This document shows, in pieces, positions 1 through 7,336 of a stretch of 15,005 nucleotides of DNA (the stretch's first letter is position 1; each line of letters starts with the position of its first letter). A program made the translations under genes and the position numbers. The notes below the pieces were generated by a model that was not told where the DNA came from, ran no database searches, and worked only from the letters and a program-made list of their open reading frames with translations. This stretch comes from Bryobacterales bacterium (GTDB lineage Bacteria > Acidobacteriota > Terriglobia > Bryobacterales > Bryobacteraceae). Location of the stretch: NCBI GenBank assembly GCA_003132905.1, contig PKZC01000079.1, positions 1-15,005 of the forward strand. The letters run 5' to 3'.

Positions 1-108
1 ACCGTAACCGGACAGCAGTGTGGCAAGGATGAACTTTTACAAACGCTGGAGCAAGTCGCTGAGGACCCGTATACTTTGTTTCTCGTCGAGATTTGGCCTG
101 AATCATAG
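1..108 (+). CDS. C-terminal end of an unidentified protein (cut by window edge)
   Basis: Frame 1 is open from the first base to a TAG at 106-108. It gives 35 residues that read like real protein: a charged amphipathic stretch (KDELLQTLEQVAEDPY) followed by a hydrophobic strand (TLFLVEIWPES) at the C-terminus. The 5' part lies outside the window, so no family can be named. The competing frame starting at base 20 is rich in Arg and Ser, looks like an antisense or out-of-frame shadow, and was discarded. The gene converges with the - strand remnant at 132-278. The coding call rests on composition only. Confidence 0.5.
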   Translation, partial: TVTGQQCGKDELLQTLEQVAEDPYTLFLVEIWPES

Positions 109-131
109 AAACGGCCACAGTTTCGCTTGTC

Positions 132-278
132 TCACATACCCAGCAGGTTCGTCTCAAGCTTCGCGTAGTCGTGCTCTTCGGTCCAGATATTCAGCGCAAC
201 GGTTGCGATTTCATCCACGACCGGAATCGCGTGGCCGTCCTTCGTGAGGTCGATCGACTTGAGGTAAGTCTGTTTACT
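132..278 (-). pseudogene. 5'-truncated coding remnant (C-terminal 48 codons)
   Basis: On the - strand an open frame ends in TGA at 132-134. It reads LKSIDLTKDGHAIPVVDEIA, then TVALNIWTEEHDYAKLETNL and LGM. This balanced, clearly protein-like composition contrasts with the Arg/Ser-rich + strand reading of the same bases. Going upstream, the frame is closed by TAG at 279-281, and there is no ATG, GTG or TTG before an internal GTG deep in the conserved-looking part. It therefore appears to be the surviving C-terminus of a gene whose front has been lost or frameshifted. Nothing convincing continues it in another frame between 282 and 383. I do not recognise the family. Confidence 0.45.
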
Positions 279-383
279 CTAGCGGCCTTTCACCCTAAGA
301 GCGACGGCGTTTCTTGAAGTTGATTCTATCTTAAAGGAACATTTGGTGGCCCAACTCTGCGGCGTTCTTCGCTGGAAATCACG

Positions 384-2141
384 TCACGGTACCTCCGAGC
401 GGGCGATATAGCTCTTTTGCGCACTGCACCAGCCGCGCACCATCTGGCCATACCATAAGACCCGTGCCGCCTCGCGATCCGATAGGTCCGACAACTCCCT
501 GAGATCGTGCTCCAGATCGAATAGCCGTGCCCTGCCCGATCCGATTTCGTATATAAACTTCCAGCGCCCGTCGCGCAGGCCCAGAGGGCCCAGCGAGTAG
601 TCTGCAAAGAACAGCGCCATTCGCGGCGCTGCATCCAGCATGCTGCGGCCCTGGTAATTGTTCGCCGGCTGAATCCCCATCAGATCAAGGATGGTCGGCG
701 CGGTGTCCACCAGGCTCACCACCTTGTGGACCCGTTGCTGTCCACGCATTAGGCCTGGCGCTGCGATGAGAAAGGGCACGTGAATGTTTTCGTCGTAGAG
801 GAAAAACGTGTGGCCGTAATTCCCCTCATGCTGATGGAAGGCCTCGCCGTGATCGCCATAAATCACCCAGACCGTGTTCTGCTCTAACCCTCGGGCGCGC
901 AGTCCCTGGATGAGCGTGCCCAGTGAAACATCCCCATAGTGCAAAGCGTTGCGGTATTGATCGATTTCAGCCGTTCCCGCGAAGGGGCCGCGCTCCGGAG
1001 TGGCATACGGGTGATGGCCCGCAATGGGCAGGTATGTCAGGAAAAAATGCTGGCCACGCGGCAGTGCGTCGATCCATGCCAGCATCCGCGCCACGGTTGC
1101 GGGTTCGTCCACGCCGAAGCTCGAATTGTGATTGCCTGCGATGTCGCCGGCATCTTCCAGCGTCTGGTAACCGCGGTGGCGGATAATCGATTCCATCCCC
1201 AGATACCCGAAACGTCCCGAGTGGAACATGGCCGTGCGATAACCGGCGTCTCCGAGAACCGAAGCCACGGCGCTGCATCCTAAGTTCGCATACTCTTCCG
1301 GCTGGCTGTCGAAAGCCGGAAACGTAGAACACAGAACCGAGTAAAGTCCCTTGATACTCTCCGGGTAAACCGCATAGGCATTCTCGAAGACCAGCGCATT
1401 TCGCGCCAGGGCGCTGAGATTGGGCATTGCGTCGTACTCGCCGCCGTAGAGTGCGCCGTAGAGTGACAGATATTGGGCGGCAGTCGATTCCAAGCTCACC
1501 ATCACCAGGTTGAACCCCTGGGCAGTTCCTCGAAACCGCGAAAGATCTTCGGTTCCGGCTGCCTCGAATCGCGATTCGCGCCATTGAGTGGCTCCGGCGG
1601 CAGCGACGACGCGCGGCAATCCGGTGTCGATCAGCGCCGTTACAACGTTGCGGTCCATTCCACGCGTGTCCACCCGGCTGCTCGCCGCCGGTCCGATGAG
1701 GACCACTACGATGGCACAGACCACAGACGATCTCGCGAACTGCCGCGGCAGGCGTCCCATCAACCACGGCAGACAGGCGGCTGCCGCGAGGAAAGAGGCG
1801 ACCAGCAAGATGTTGGATGCGGTGAGATAGACCAGAATGGAATCGGCCAGTGGCCCACGAGCGGCGCGGAGCATCGGCCGAGTCAGTGGAGTGGAAAGCA
1901 CGCGTCCTACGGGAATGTTGATCGCCGCGTAGATCGCACCAACCCAGTAAACCGCCCAGACGATTCGAGCCGGCGTGCCGATCCTTTGCATCGCGATGTC
2001 GAATGCTCCAAACGCCAGGGCGACCATCGCGTCCTGCCATACGTAGGCTGCGAGAGTCCATTCCGTCACGGGCGCGGTATGGCCCCACACCATCATCAGC
2101 TTGGCGAGGACGAAGACCAGAAACAGACTGGCGCATCTCAT
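384..2141 (-). CDS. Membrane-anchored sulfatase / LTA-synthase-like phosphotransferase
   Basis: This is a 585-residue protein of the alkaline-phosphatase superfamily. About five hydrophobic segments (roughly residues 1-20, 33-50, 60-78, 100-128, 138-152) precede an extracytoplasmic catalytic domain (about 205-585), the architecture of LtaS, Opg and EptA-type enzymes. Metal and catalytic elements visible are the Glu in LVMVSLES (E218), a probable nucleophile Ser in YPESIKGLYS (S262), GHHPY (H376/H377), GDHGEAFHQHEG (D430/H431) and YGHTFF (H444). There is no CxPSR formylglycine signature, so phospho- or phosphoglycerol-transfer is as likely as sulfate hydrolysis. The start is the ATG at 2141-2139, which overlaps the TGA of the upstream desaturase gene (ATGA). 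A longer in-frame extension to 2306 lies inside that gene and looks non-native. It is the last gene of a three-gene - operon. The substrate is unknown. Confidence 0.85.
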   Translation of the reverse strand: MRCASLFLVFVLAKLMMVWGHTAPVTEWTLAAYVWQDAMVALAFGAFDIAMQRIGTPARIVWAVYWVGAIYAAINIPVGRVLSTPLTRPMLRAARGPLADSILVYLTASNILLVASFLAAAACLPWLMGRLPRQFARSSVVCAIVVVLIGPAASSRVDTRGMDRNVVTALIDTGLPRVVAAAGATQWRESRFEAAGTEDLSRFRGTAQGFNLVMVSLESTAAQYLSLYGALYGGEYDAMPNLSALARNALVFENAYAVYPESIKGLYSVLCSTFPAFDSQPEEYANLGCSAVASVLGDAGYRTAMFHSGRFGYLGMESIIRHRGYQTLEDAGDIAGNHNSSFGVDEPATVARMLAWIDALPRGQHFFLTYLPIAGHHPYATPERGPFAGTAEIDQYRNALHYGDVSLGTLIQGLRARGLEQNTVWVIYGDHGEAFHQHEGNYGHTFFLYDENIHVPFLIAAPGLMRGQQRVHKVVSLVDTAPTILDLMGIQPANNYQGRSMLDAAPRMALFFADYSLGPLGLRDGRWKFIYEIGSGRARLFDLEHDLRELSDLSDREAARVLWYGQMVRGWCSAQKSYIARSEVP

Positions 2142-3262
2142 CGGCGAACCAGGTTGAGACGGTTCAATAGCGCGCCGGAAACTACGGCTCCTGCTCCCCG
2201 GCGGCGCCAGATCCAGTCGTGCACCAGAACAAATGGCGAGGGCGGCCGGCAATAGATCGCTTCGCGGTCGCCATCCAGGCACAACGGAAATACAGTCAGA
2301 TCGCAATCGCGCGATTCACCAAGCACGTAGCGTTCGTTGCGATATTCGATGTTCCCATCAAGAAGTCCCCGCGCGGTCTCCAGATTGCGTGGATCAGAAT
2401 CGACAATCGTGAGCTGCGCCGAGGGAAGAAGTTCCCTGAGGATCAGTGCCGTCCTCGGAAAAAGGCCGCCGCCCACAATGGTGACCTTGCGAATGGTCTG
2501 CAACTGCGGCAGCAGAGCCCGGAAGGCTCGCCGGTGAGTGCGCAGGACGAAGCGCTGTAGCCGCGGCGAAAGCAATACGAGGCGCTCGAGAATCTCCAAC
2601 GGCCGGACTTCCAGCCAGCGCATCTCTTCCAGCCAACGCATCAGAGGCGGCCACGCGCTGGTAGCCGCGCCCACTTGGTTGAAATGCGCTAGCTGTGACC
2701 AGTGAATCGCAGGAGCGGCGTGGTGCTCGGCGTGATAACCGTCGTTGAAGCACAAGAAGTTGTAAATGCGCCCGTAATGGCTGATAGGCGGTCCCACGGC
2801 GTGTTCCCAATGCCCCTGCAACGCGCACAACCCCAGACCGGCCAGATATCCAGGAAGGTACACCAACATGAAAAAACGCGGTTCGAGCCACGCCAGTGCC
2901 GACCACAGGCAAAGCACGAGCGCTGTCTCGGCCACCAGACATCGCGAAACACGCAATCGCCATTCGCTGCCCGCGTGATGCGCCAGGTGACGGTCGCGCC
3001 AGAGCGTCTGCGGAACGCCCAGCAGAACACTCAGAGCGGCGGAAAACAAACGGTTCATCCCCGTCGATCGGAAGAAAGGCCGGTGTATGAAATTGTGAGC
3101 AATGGTGTTGGAGTTCCACCACACGCCCACCGCGATGAGCGGCGCCACCGGCCATACCACTAGGATCGCGGCGTGTAGCGCGGCCAGTGCCACCAGCCTG
3201 GCGTCGTTGCGAGAGAAGCGCCAGATTCCCGTCCGCGGATGCTGCCAGGCGACGGATGCCAT
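2138..3262 (-). CDS. Fatty-acid desaturase-like protein fused to a Rossmann/SAM-like domain
   Basis: This is a 374-residue protein. The N-terminal part (about 1-230) is a membrane di-iron desaturase/hydroxylase. Hydrophobic helices (about 22-55, 70-85, 108-122, 129-150) carry three histidine boxes: HNFIH (56-60), HLAHH (92-96) and HAEHH (177-181), plus HWEH (151-154). The C-terminal part (about 255-374) begins VTIVGGGLFPRTAL and continues to LTIVDSDPRNLETA. This is the glycine-rich loop and acidic strand-2 end of a Rossmann nucleotide- or SAM-binding fold, but at about 115 residues it is short for a full methyltransferase. The start ATG at 3262-3260 lies 6 bp after the stop of the secreted-protein gene; AAAGGG about 12 nt upstream may serve as ribosome site. 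The 3' end overlaps the sulfatase gene by ATGA, indicating translational coupling. Role in modifying membrane lipids is inference. It could instead be a hydroxylase. Confidence 0.85.
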   Translation of the reverse strand: MASVAWQHPRTGIWRFSRNDARLVALAALHAAILVVWPVAPLIAVGVWWNSNTIAHNFIHRPFFRSTGMNRLFSAALSVLLGVPQTLWRDRHLAHHAGSEWRLRVSRCLVAETALVLCLWSALAWLEPRFFMLVYLPGYLAGLGLCALQGHWEHAVGPPISHYGRIYNFLCFNDGYHAEHHAAPAIHWSQLAHFNQVGAATSAWPPLMRWLEEMRWLEVRPLEILERLVLLSPRLQRFVLRTHRRAFRALLPQLQTIRKVTIVGGGLFPRTALILRELLPSAQLTIVDSDPRNLETARGLLDGNIEYRNERYVLGESRDCDLTVFPLCLDGDREAIYCRPPSPFVLVHDWIWRRRGAGAVVSGALLNRLNLVRR

Positions 3263-3268
3263 TCCTGT

Positions 3269-3742
3269 TCAGCGCCCTTTATAATCCAGCAGCGCCTTGG
3301 CTCTCGGCTGGTCCGCGTTTATTTTGACCACCCCGTTTGCAATCGGATAGTGATCGGGAGCCTTCGCTTCCTCATCCGGTTTTCTGACGCGGACCTTTGC
3401 GCCCCAACTGGCTCCAAATCCCACCGCCTGACGCGTGTCGGCGACGGATTTCAGATCCGCCCATTCGCGCCGGGCCAGGTCCTGATTGCCGCTCGGCAAA
3501 CTGGGCAGCGTGAAATAAAGGTATCCGCGCTGTGGCGCCGAATAGACGGTCGAGTTGTCGGGGGTTTCCTCGGCTACGCTGAAGACCCCCGAGATACGAA
3601 TGCGTTCCGGTTTGTCGGCGTTGGGTTCGAATGCTACTTTATCCACCAACGCGTAAATTCCTATCGGTCCGCTGGCGTTCGCCACTCCCAGACAGAGTGT
3701 CATCGTGAGAACCACGGCGGCGGAAGTTATAATTGATTTCAT
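3269..3742 (-). CDS. Small secreted protein of unknown function
   Basis: This is a 157-residue exported protein. Residues 1-24 form a Sec signal peptide (MKSIITSAAVVLTMTLCLG, then VANASG) with a likely cut after Ala-Asn-Ala. The mature part starts GPIGIYALVDKVAFEPN and is rich in short beta-like strands (RIRISGVFSVA, GYLYFTLPSLP), with no Cys and no recognised catalytic motif. I believe similar proteins occur in Acidobacteria as uncharacterised secreted proteins, but I cannot name a family. The chosen start is the ATG at 3742, preceded by GGAGGG with 5-6 nt spacing. An in-frame start 18 nt further out would only add residues before the signal peptide. It is the first gene of the - operon and diverges from the TldD-like gene. 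Confidence 0.8.
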   Translation of the reverse strand: MKSIITSAAVVLTMTLCLGVANASGPIGIYALVDKVAFEPNADKPERIRISGVFSVAEETPDNSTVYSAPQRGYLYFTLPSLPSGNQDLARREWADLKSVADTRQAVGFGASWGAKVRVRKPDEEAKAPDHYPIANGVVKINADQPRAKALLDYKGR

Positions 3743-3887
3743 TCCTGCCCTCCCACACAAAAATGCTACACCCGTGTAAGACGGGAAGGAAGCCTTTTGG
3801 GTTAGCGGCCGAATTCATGCAATTGTAAGCTTTAACACTGAAACGTCTGCTGGCTATCCAACGTTATACTTGATCGGAGGCACGGTC
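3743..3887. promoter_or_regulatory. Divergent intergenic region with candidate promoter elements
   Basis: These 145 bp separate the - operon (start 3742) from the TldD-like gene (start 3888), so both promoters should lie here. On the - strand, TACAAT (plus 3822-3827) is a good -10-like hexamer about 80 nt before the ATG, but no clear -35 sits at 16-18 nt. On the + strand, TATACT at 3865-3870 is too close to the start to be obvious. The ribosome site CGGAGG (3875-3880), 7 nt before ATG 3888, decides the TldD-like start over an upstream TTG at 3870. Confidence 0.35.
3767..3778. repeat. Short palindrome TACAC-CC-GTGTA, possible operator
   Basis: There are perfect 5-bp inverted arms around a 2-bp centre. 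It lies about 14 bp upstream of the ribosome site of the secreted-protein gene and inside the putative leader if transcription starts after the TACAAT. The symmetry fits a small dimeric regulator site, but arms this short also occur by chance. Confidence 0.25.
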
Positions 3888-5558
3888 ATGGTTCGGCTGA
3901 CGATCTGCGCTCTTCTCGCCGCAGTTTACCCTGCGGCCGCCCAGCAAACTTCATCAACGGTTCTGGATGCCATGAAAACAGAACTCGCACGGTCACAATT
4001 AACGCTCAAATCGCAGCCGGTTCCGCCGTATTACATCGGCTACGCAATCACGGAAACCCACAATGTGACGATCCGCGGTGAATTCGGGCGGTTGGAGGCC
4101 AGCACGGATAATCGCCGGCGTCAATTGGACGTCGATTTGCGTGTGGGCGATTATGCGATGGATAACACGCGCCAGGTTCGCGGAGACTTTAACTTTCCCC
4201 GATTCGACTCCGCCGCGGTGCCGATCGACAACGATCCCGACGCAATCCGCGCGGTGCTGTGGCATTTTACCGATCAGCATTACAAGCAGGCCCTGGAACA
4301 ATTCACCAAAGTCCGGACGAACGTTCAGGTGAAGGTTGCCCAGGAGGATTCCTCGGCGGACTTTTCGCGCGAAGAGCCACAACAATTTTCCGAGCCCGCG
4401 GTGGATATCCACCTGAACCGCGCGCTCTGGGAGGACAAGGTTCGAAAATATAGTGCTCCTTTCGCCAAATACACCAACATTTATGAAGCCACTTCCTTTC
4501 TCCAGAGCGAAGTGGAAACGCGCTGGTTCGTGAATACGGAGGGGACCGTCATCCAGACATCCCAGCCCGGTTTTCACCTGTTCGTGATGGCGACCACCAA
4601 GGCATCCGATGGTATGGAACTGCCGCTTTACGAATCCTATTTCGCCTTTGCGGAAAAAGATCTCCCCGACGACGCTACGGTTCTGAAGGCGGTGGAAAAG
4701 ATGATCCATGATTTGGAGGCGCTCCGCGTGGCGCCCGTCGCCGATGCATACACCGGGCCGGCGATTTTGTCAGGCCGCGCGAGCGGAGTTTTCTTCCATG
4801 AAATCTTCGGGCACCGCGTGGAAGGGCAGCGCCAGAAGACTGCCGAGGATGCACAAACGTTCAAGGGGAAGATCGGCGAGCAGGTTCTCTCGAAGAACTT
4901 CTCGGTTTACTTCGATCCGACGTTGCGCCACCTCGCCAATACCGATCTGGACGGTTACTATACCTACGATAATCAGGGCGTGAAAGCGCGCCGCGTTACG
5001 GTGGTCGAAAACGGTGTGCTGAAGACATTTCTGATGTCGCGAACACCGGTGCAGGGGATCGCGCAATCGAACGGGCATGGACGCGGGCAGGTGGGGCTCG
5101 CGCCGGTGGCTCGGCAGTCGAACCTGGTGGTCGAGGTTTCGCCCTCCGCGGTGCAGCCGGATCTCAAAAAGCTGCTCATCGCCGAGATCAAGAAGCAAGG
5201 ATTGCCGTTCGGGCTATATTTTGACGAGATCGAAGGCGGGTTCACCTTCACCGGGCGCACGATGCCGAATTCGTTCAATGTGCTGCCACTGATGGTCTAT
5301 CGTATTTATCCGGATGGCCATGAGGAAGTGATACGCGGAGCCGACCTCATCGGCACGCCGTTGACCACCTTCAGCAAGATCGTCGCGGCCGACAAGAACG
5401 TAGCCGTATTTAACGGCTTCTGCGGAGCTGAATCCGGAAGCGTACCCGTTTCCGCCTCGTCGCCGGGAATCTTTGTCACGCAGATCGAAGTTCAAAAGAA
5501 AGCGAAATCTCAAGAGCGTATCCCTTTGCTTCCGGCGCCGTTCGAAGGTGGGAACTAA
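3888..5558 (+). CDS. Secreted TldD-like zinc metallopeptidase
   Basis: This is a 556-residue member of the TldD/PmbA (peptidase family U62/M103) group. A signal peptide (MVRLTICALLAAVYPAAAQQ) directs export, whereas E. coli TldD is cytosolic. The N-terminal domain (about 25-280) includes RVGDYAMDNT. The C-terminal domain carries the zinc site HEIFGH (HExxxH, H304-H308) within GVFFHEIFGHRVEGQ, the family's substrate-cleft segments (VVENGVLKTFLMSR), and FCGAESG with C512, matching the third zinc-ligand cysteine of TldD. The ATG at 3888 was chosen for CGGAGG at 7 nt and because it starts the signal peptide. It is followed after 19 bp by a paralogue without the active site, so the two probably form an unequal pair like TldD/TldE. 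In studied members the family trims peptides, such as microcin B17 leader and unfolded CcdA. The substrate here is unknown. Confidence 0.9.
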   Translation: MVRLTICALLAAVYPAAAQQTSSTVLDAMKTELARSQLTLKSQPVPPYYIGYAITETHNVTIRGEFGRLEASTDNRRRQLDVDLRVGDYAMDNTRQVRGDFNFPRFDSAAVPIDNDPDAIRAVLWHFTDQHYKQALEQFTKVRTNVQVKVAQEDSSADFSREEPQQFSEPAVDIHLNRALWEDKVRKYSAPFAKYTNIYEATSFLQSEVETRWFVNTEGTVIQTSQPGFHLFVMATTKASDGMELPLYESYFAFAEKDLPDDATVLKAVEKMIHDLEALRVAPVADAYTGPAILSGRASGVFFHEIFGHRVEGQRQKTAEDAQTFKGKIGEQVLSKNFSVYFDPTLRHLANTDLDGYYTYDNQGVKARRVTVVENGVLKTFLMSRTPVQGIAQSNGHGRGQVGLAPVARQSNLVVEVSPSAVQPDLKKLLIAEIKKQGLPFGLYFDEIEGGFTFTGRTMPNSFNVLPLMVYRIYPDGHEEVIRGADLIGTPLTTFSKIVAADKNVAVFNGFCGAESGSVPVSASSPGIFVTQIEVQKKAKSQERIPLLPAPFEGGN

Positions 5559-5577
5559 AATGACGGGGGGGACTGAG

Positions 5578-7287
5578 ATGCGAATCCCGTGGATATCGGT
5601 ATTGGCAATCGCGGCCGCGTCTCTCCCGGCCGTCTACGCGCAAACGAACGACGTCGTGATGAGCGCGATGCGCGATGAAATGGCCCGGTCGATGAAACAG
5701 CTCACCGTGGAGAATCTCGAGAAGCCGTACTTCATCTCTTATCGCGTCGTCGATTCCGATACCGTGAGCGTCGGCGCGGAGTTCGGCGCTCTGACTCGCG
5801 ACGTCGCCTCACGCGGACGGCGTCTGACGGTAGAAGTACGCGTCGGCGATTACAAGTTGGACAATTCCCACTTGTTTTCTTTTGATGTCGATATGGGAAC
5901 GCGGCTGCGGATTTTCAATGGCACCACGGAACTGCCGCTGGAAGACGATTACAAGGAACTGCGACGCCAGCTTTGGCTCGCCACTGACGCCACTTACAAG
6001 AAAGCCGTCGCGGATCTTTCGAAAAAGCGCGGTTTGCTCCAAGCGCAGAGCCGCGAGGACGAATCGGACGATTTCAGCAAAGAAGATCCGGCCGTAACCA
6101 GCTACGATTTACCAGCTGTGAAGGTGAGCGCCGCGGATTGGGAAAAGGAAGCTCGTTCCCTCTCGGCTCTGTTTCGCGAGATGCCCGCCATCTATACCTC
6201 CTCGGTTCTGATGAACTGCTTCAATACCTACACGCGGTATCTAACCAGCGAAGGCACTTCCTACACGCGCCGCGAACCTAGCCTCACGTTCACGGGCAAC
6301 GCAGCCACCCAGGCTGCCGACGGGATGCCGCTTGAACAAATGACTTGGGCGCAGGGACGGTCGCTCGCGGAACTTCCGTCCGAGGATGAATTGGCTGCTC
6401 GTCTGAAGGCAATTGGACGCGATCTCACCGAGCTTCGAGACGCCAATACTCTGGCAAATTACAGCGGACCGGTGTTGGTGGAGGGCGATGCGGCGGCGCA
6501 GTTGGTCCACCGAGTGCTCCTCTTCAGCCTGACCGCGACGAAGCGTACAGTTTCCGGGATGCCCGGCGGGCAGCCCAATCCCAACCAAGGCGACAATCCC
6601 TTTCTCGATAAAATCGGCGCGCGCGTATTGCCGGAGTTTCTGAGCCTGAGCGACAACCCGACAATCCCTGTATATCAGGGCCGGCGCCTTGGGGGCTTCT
6701 CGAAAATGGACGAGGACGGCGTGCCATCGCGCGAGGTCCAACTTGTCGAGAATGGAATTCTCAAGACGCTGCTTGCTTCCCGCGATCCGGTGCGCGGTGT
6801 CAGTCGCTCCACCGGCAGCCGTCACGTCGGCCAAGCGGCCCCGAGCAACGTAATTATGACCGTTTCAAATGGCTTGAGCGGCGACCAGCTGCATGCCAAA
6901 TTTATGGATCTGGTCAAGCAGCAAAACCGGCCGTTCGGCATTGTGGTGCGTTGGTTGAGAAACGGAAACAACGCCGGCCTCAACGCTCTCCTGGCTTACA
7001 AAGTGTTTCCCGACGGACACGAGGAGTTGATTCGTGGAATGCAGTTTTTTGGCTTGAACGCAGTTTCTTTCAAGGATATTGCGGCCGCGTCCCGCGATCT
7101 GAATTTCTTAACTGTTCGCTATGAGCCGCCACGGGGCCAGTTTCCGATGACTAATGAGGGCGAAGAAATTTTCACGCCCGTTTCGCTGCTCGTTCCATCG
7201 CTCCTGTTTGAGGACGCCACTCTGCGCAAGGTTCGCATCGCCGCGCCCAATCCACCGGTCTCCGGCCATCCGTTCTTTAGTAAATAA
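5578..7287 (+). CDS. Secreted TldE/PmbA-like protein, catalytically degenerate paralogue
   Basis: This is a 569-residue tandem paralogue of the preceding protein, with matching landmarks in order: signal peptide (MRIPWISVLAIAAASLPAVY), VVMSAMRDEMARSMKQL, RVGDYKLDNS, YSGPVLVEGDAAAQLVH, VENGILKTLLASRDPVRGV and YKVFPDGHEELIRG. At the zinc site the HExxxH of the neighbour is replaced by HRVLLF (H311, then R312 and F316), and no cysteine follows LNFLTVRYEPP, so two or three ligands and the catalytic Glu are gone. This mirrors TldE of the E. coli TldD/TldE heterodimer. Start at 5578 (G-run 6-7 nt upstream) gives the signal peptide directly. The in-frame ATG at 5560 adds only six residues, and still earlier starts fall inside the upstream gene. 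A Gly/Pro/Asn insertion (about 325-340) lies just after the dead site. Confidence 0.88.
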   Translation: MRIPWISVLAIAAASLPAVYAQTNDVVMSAMRDEMARSMKQLTVENLEKPYFISYRVVDSDTVSVGAEFGALTRDVASRGRRLTVEVRVGDYKLDNSHLFSFDVDMGTRLRIFNGTTELPLEDDYKELRRQLWLATDATYKKAVADLSKKRGLLQAQSREDESDDFSKEDPAVTSYDLPAVKVSAADWEKEARSLSALFREMPAIYTSSVLMNCFNTYTRYLTSEGTSYTRREPSLTFTGNAATQAADGMPLEQMTWAQGRSLAELPSEDELAARLKAIGRDLTELRDANTLANYSGPVLVEGDAAAQLVHRVLLFSLTATKRTVSGMPGGQPNPNQGDNPFLDKIGARVLPEFLSLSDNPTIPVYQGRRLGGFSKMDEDGVPSREVQLVENGILKTLLASRDPVRGVSRSTGSRHVGQAAPSNVIMTVSNGLSGDQLHAKFMDLVKQQNRPFGIVVRWLRNGNNAGLNALLAYKVFPDGHEELIRGMQFFGLNAVSFKDIAAASRDLNFLTVRYEPPRGQFPMTNEGEEIFTPVSLLVPSLLFEDATLRKVRIAAPNPPVSGHPFFSK

Positions 7288-7303
7288 GAAGCCGAAAACG
7301 CCT

Positions 7304-7328
7304 AACCGTTGGCCAAAATCCTAGTCTA
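7304..7328 (+). promoter_or_regulatory. ECF-type promoter-like motif (AACC-N16-GTCTA)
   Basis: In the 49-bp gap before the sigma gene, AACC (7304-7307) and GTCTA (7324-7328) are separated by exactly 16 nt. This resembles the GAAC/AACC plus CGTC/GTCTA boxes of autoregulated ECF sigma factors. Transcription would start near 7335. That is too close to the ATG at 7337 for a leader, but suits the in-frame GTG at 7361. It may be chance. Confidence 0.3.
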
Positions 7329-7336
7329 AGGGACGG

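Noticed and set aside
20..247. 75-codon + strand ORF with ATG-type start
   Set aside because: It is Arg/Ser-rich and overlaps two better frames: the + frame 1 tail (1-108) and the - remnant (132-278), both with natural protein composition.
967..2136. 389-codon - strand ORF inside the sulfatase-like gene
   Set aside because: It is another frame of the same strand with Arg/Gly/Ser-rich composition. The sulfatase frame carries all the family motifs.
1473..2255. 260-codon + strand ORF antisense to the sulfatase-like gene
   Set aside because: Low-quality composition (His/Gln/Arg-rich), no ribosome site and no domain. It is a GC-rich shadow.
2142..2306. 55-residue N-terminal extension of the sulfatase-like protein
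   Set aside because: It lies wholly inside the desaturase gene, is Pro/Arg/Ser-rich, and would place odd sequence before the first membrane helix. ATGA coupling at 2141 explains the start.
5473..5577. Upstream in-frame extension of the TldE-like protein
   Set aside because: It overlaps the end of the TldD-like gene and would put a basic stretch before a good signal peptide.
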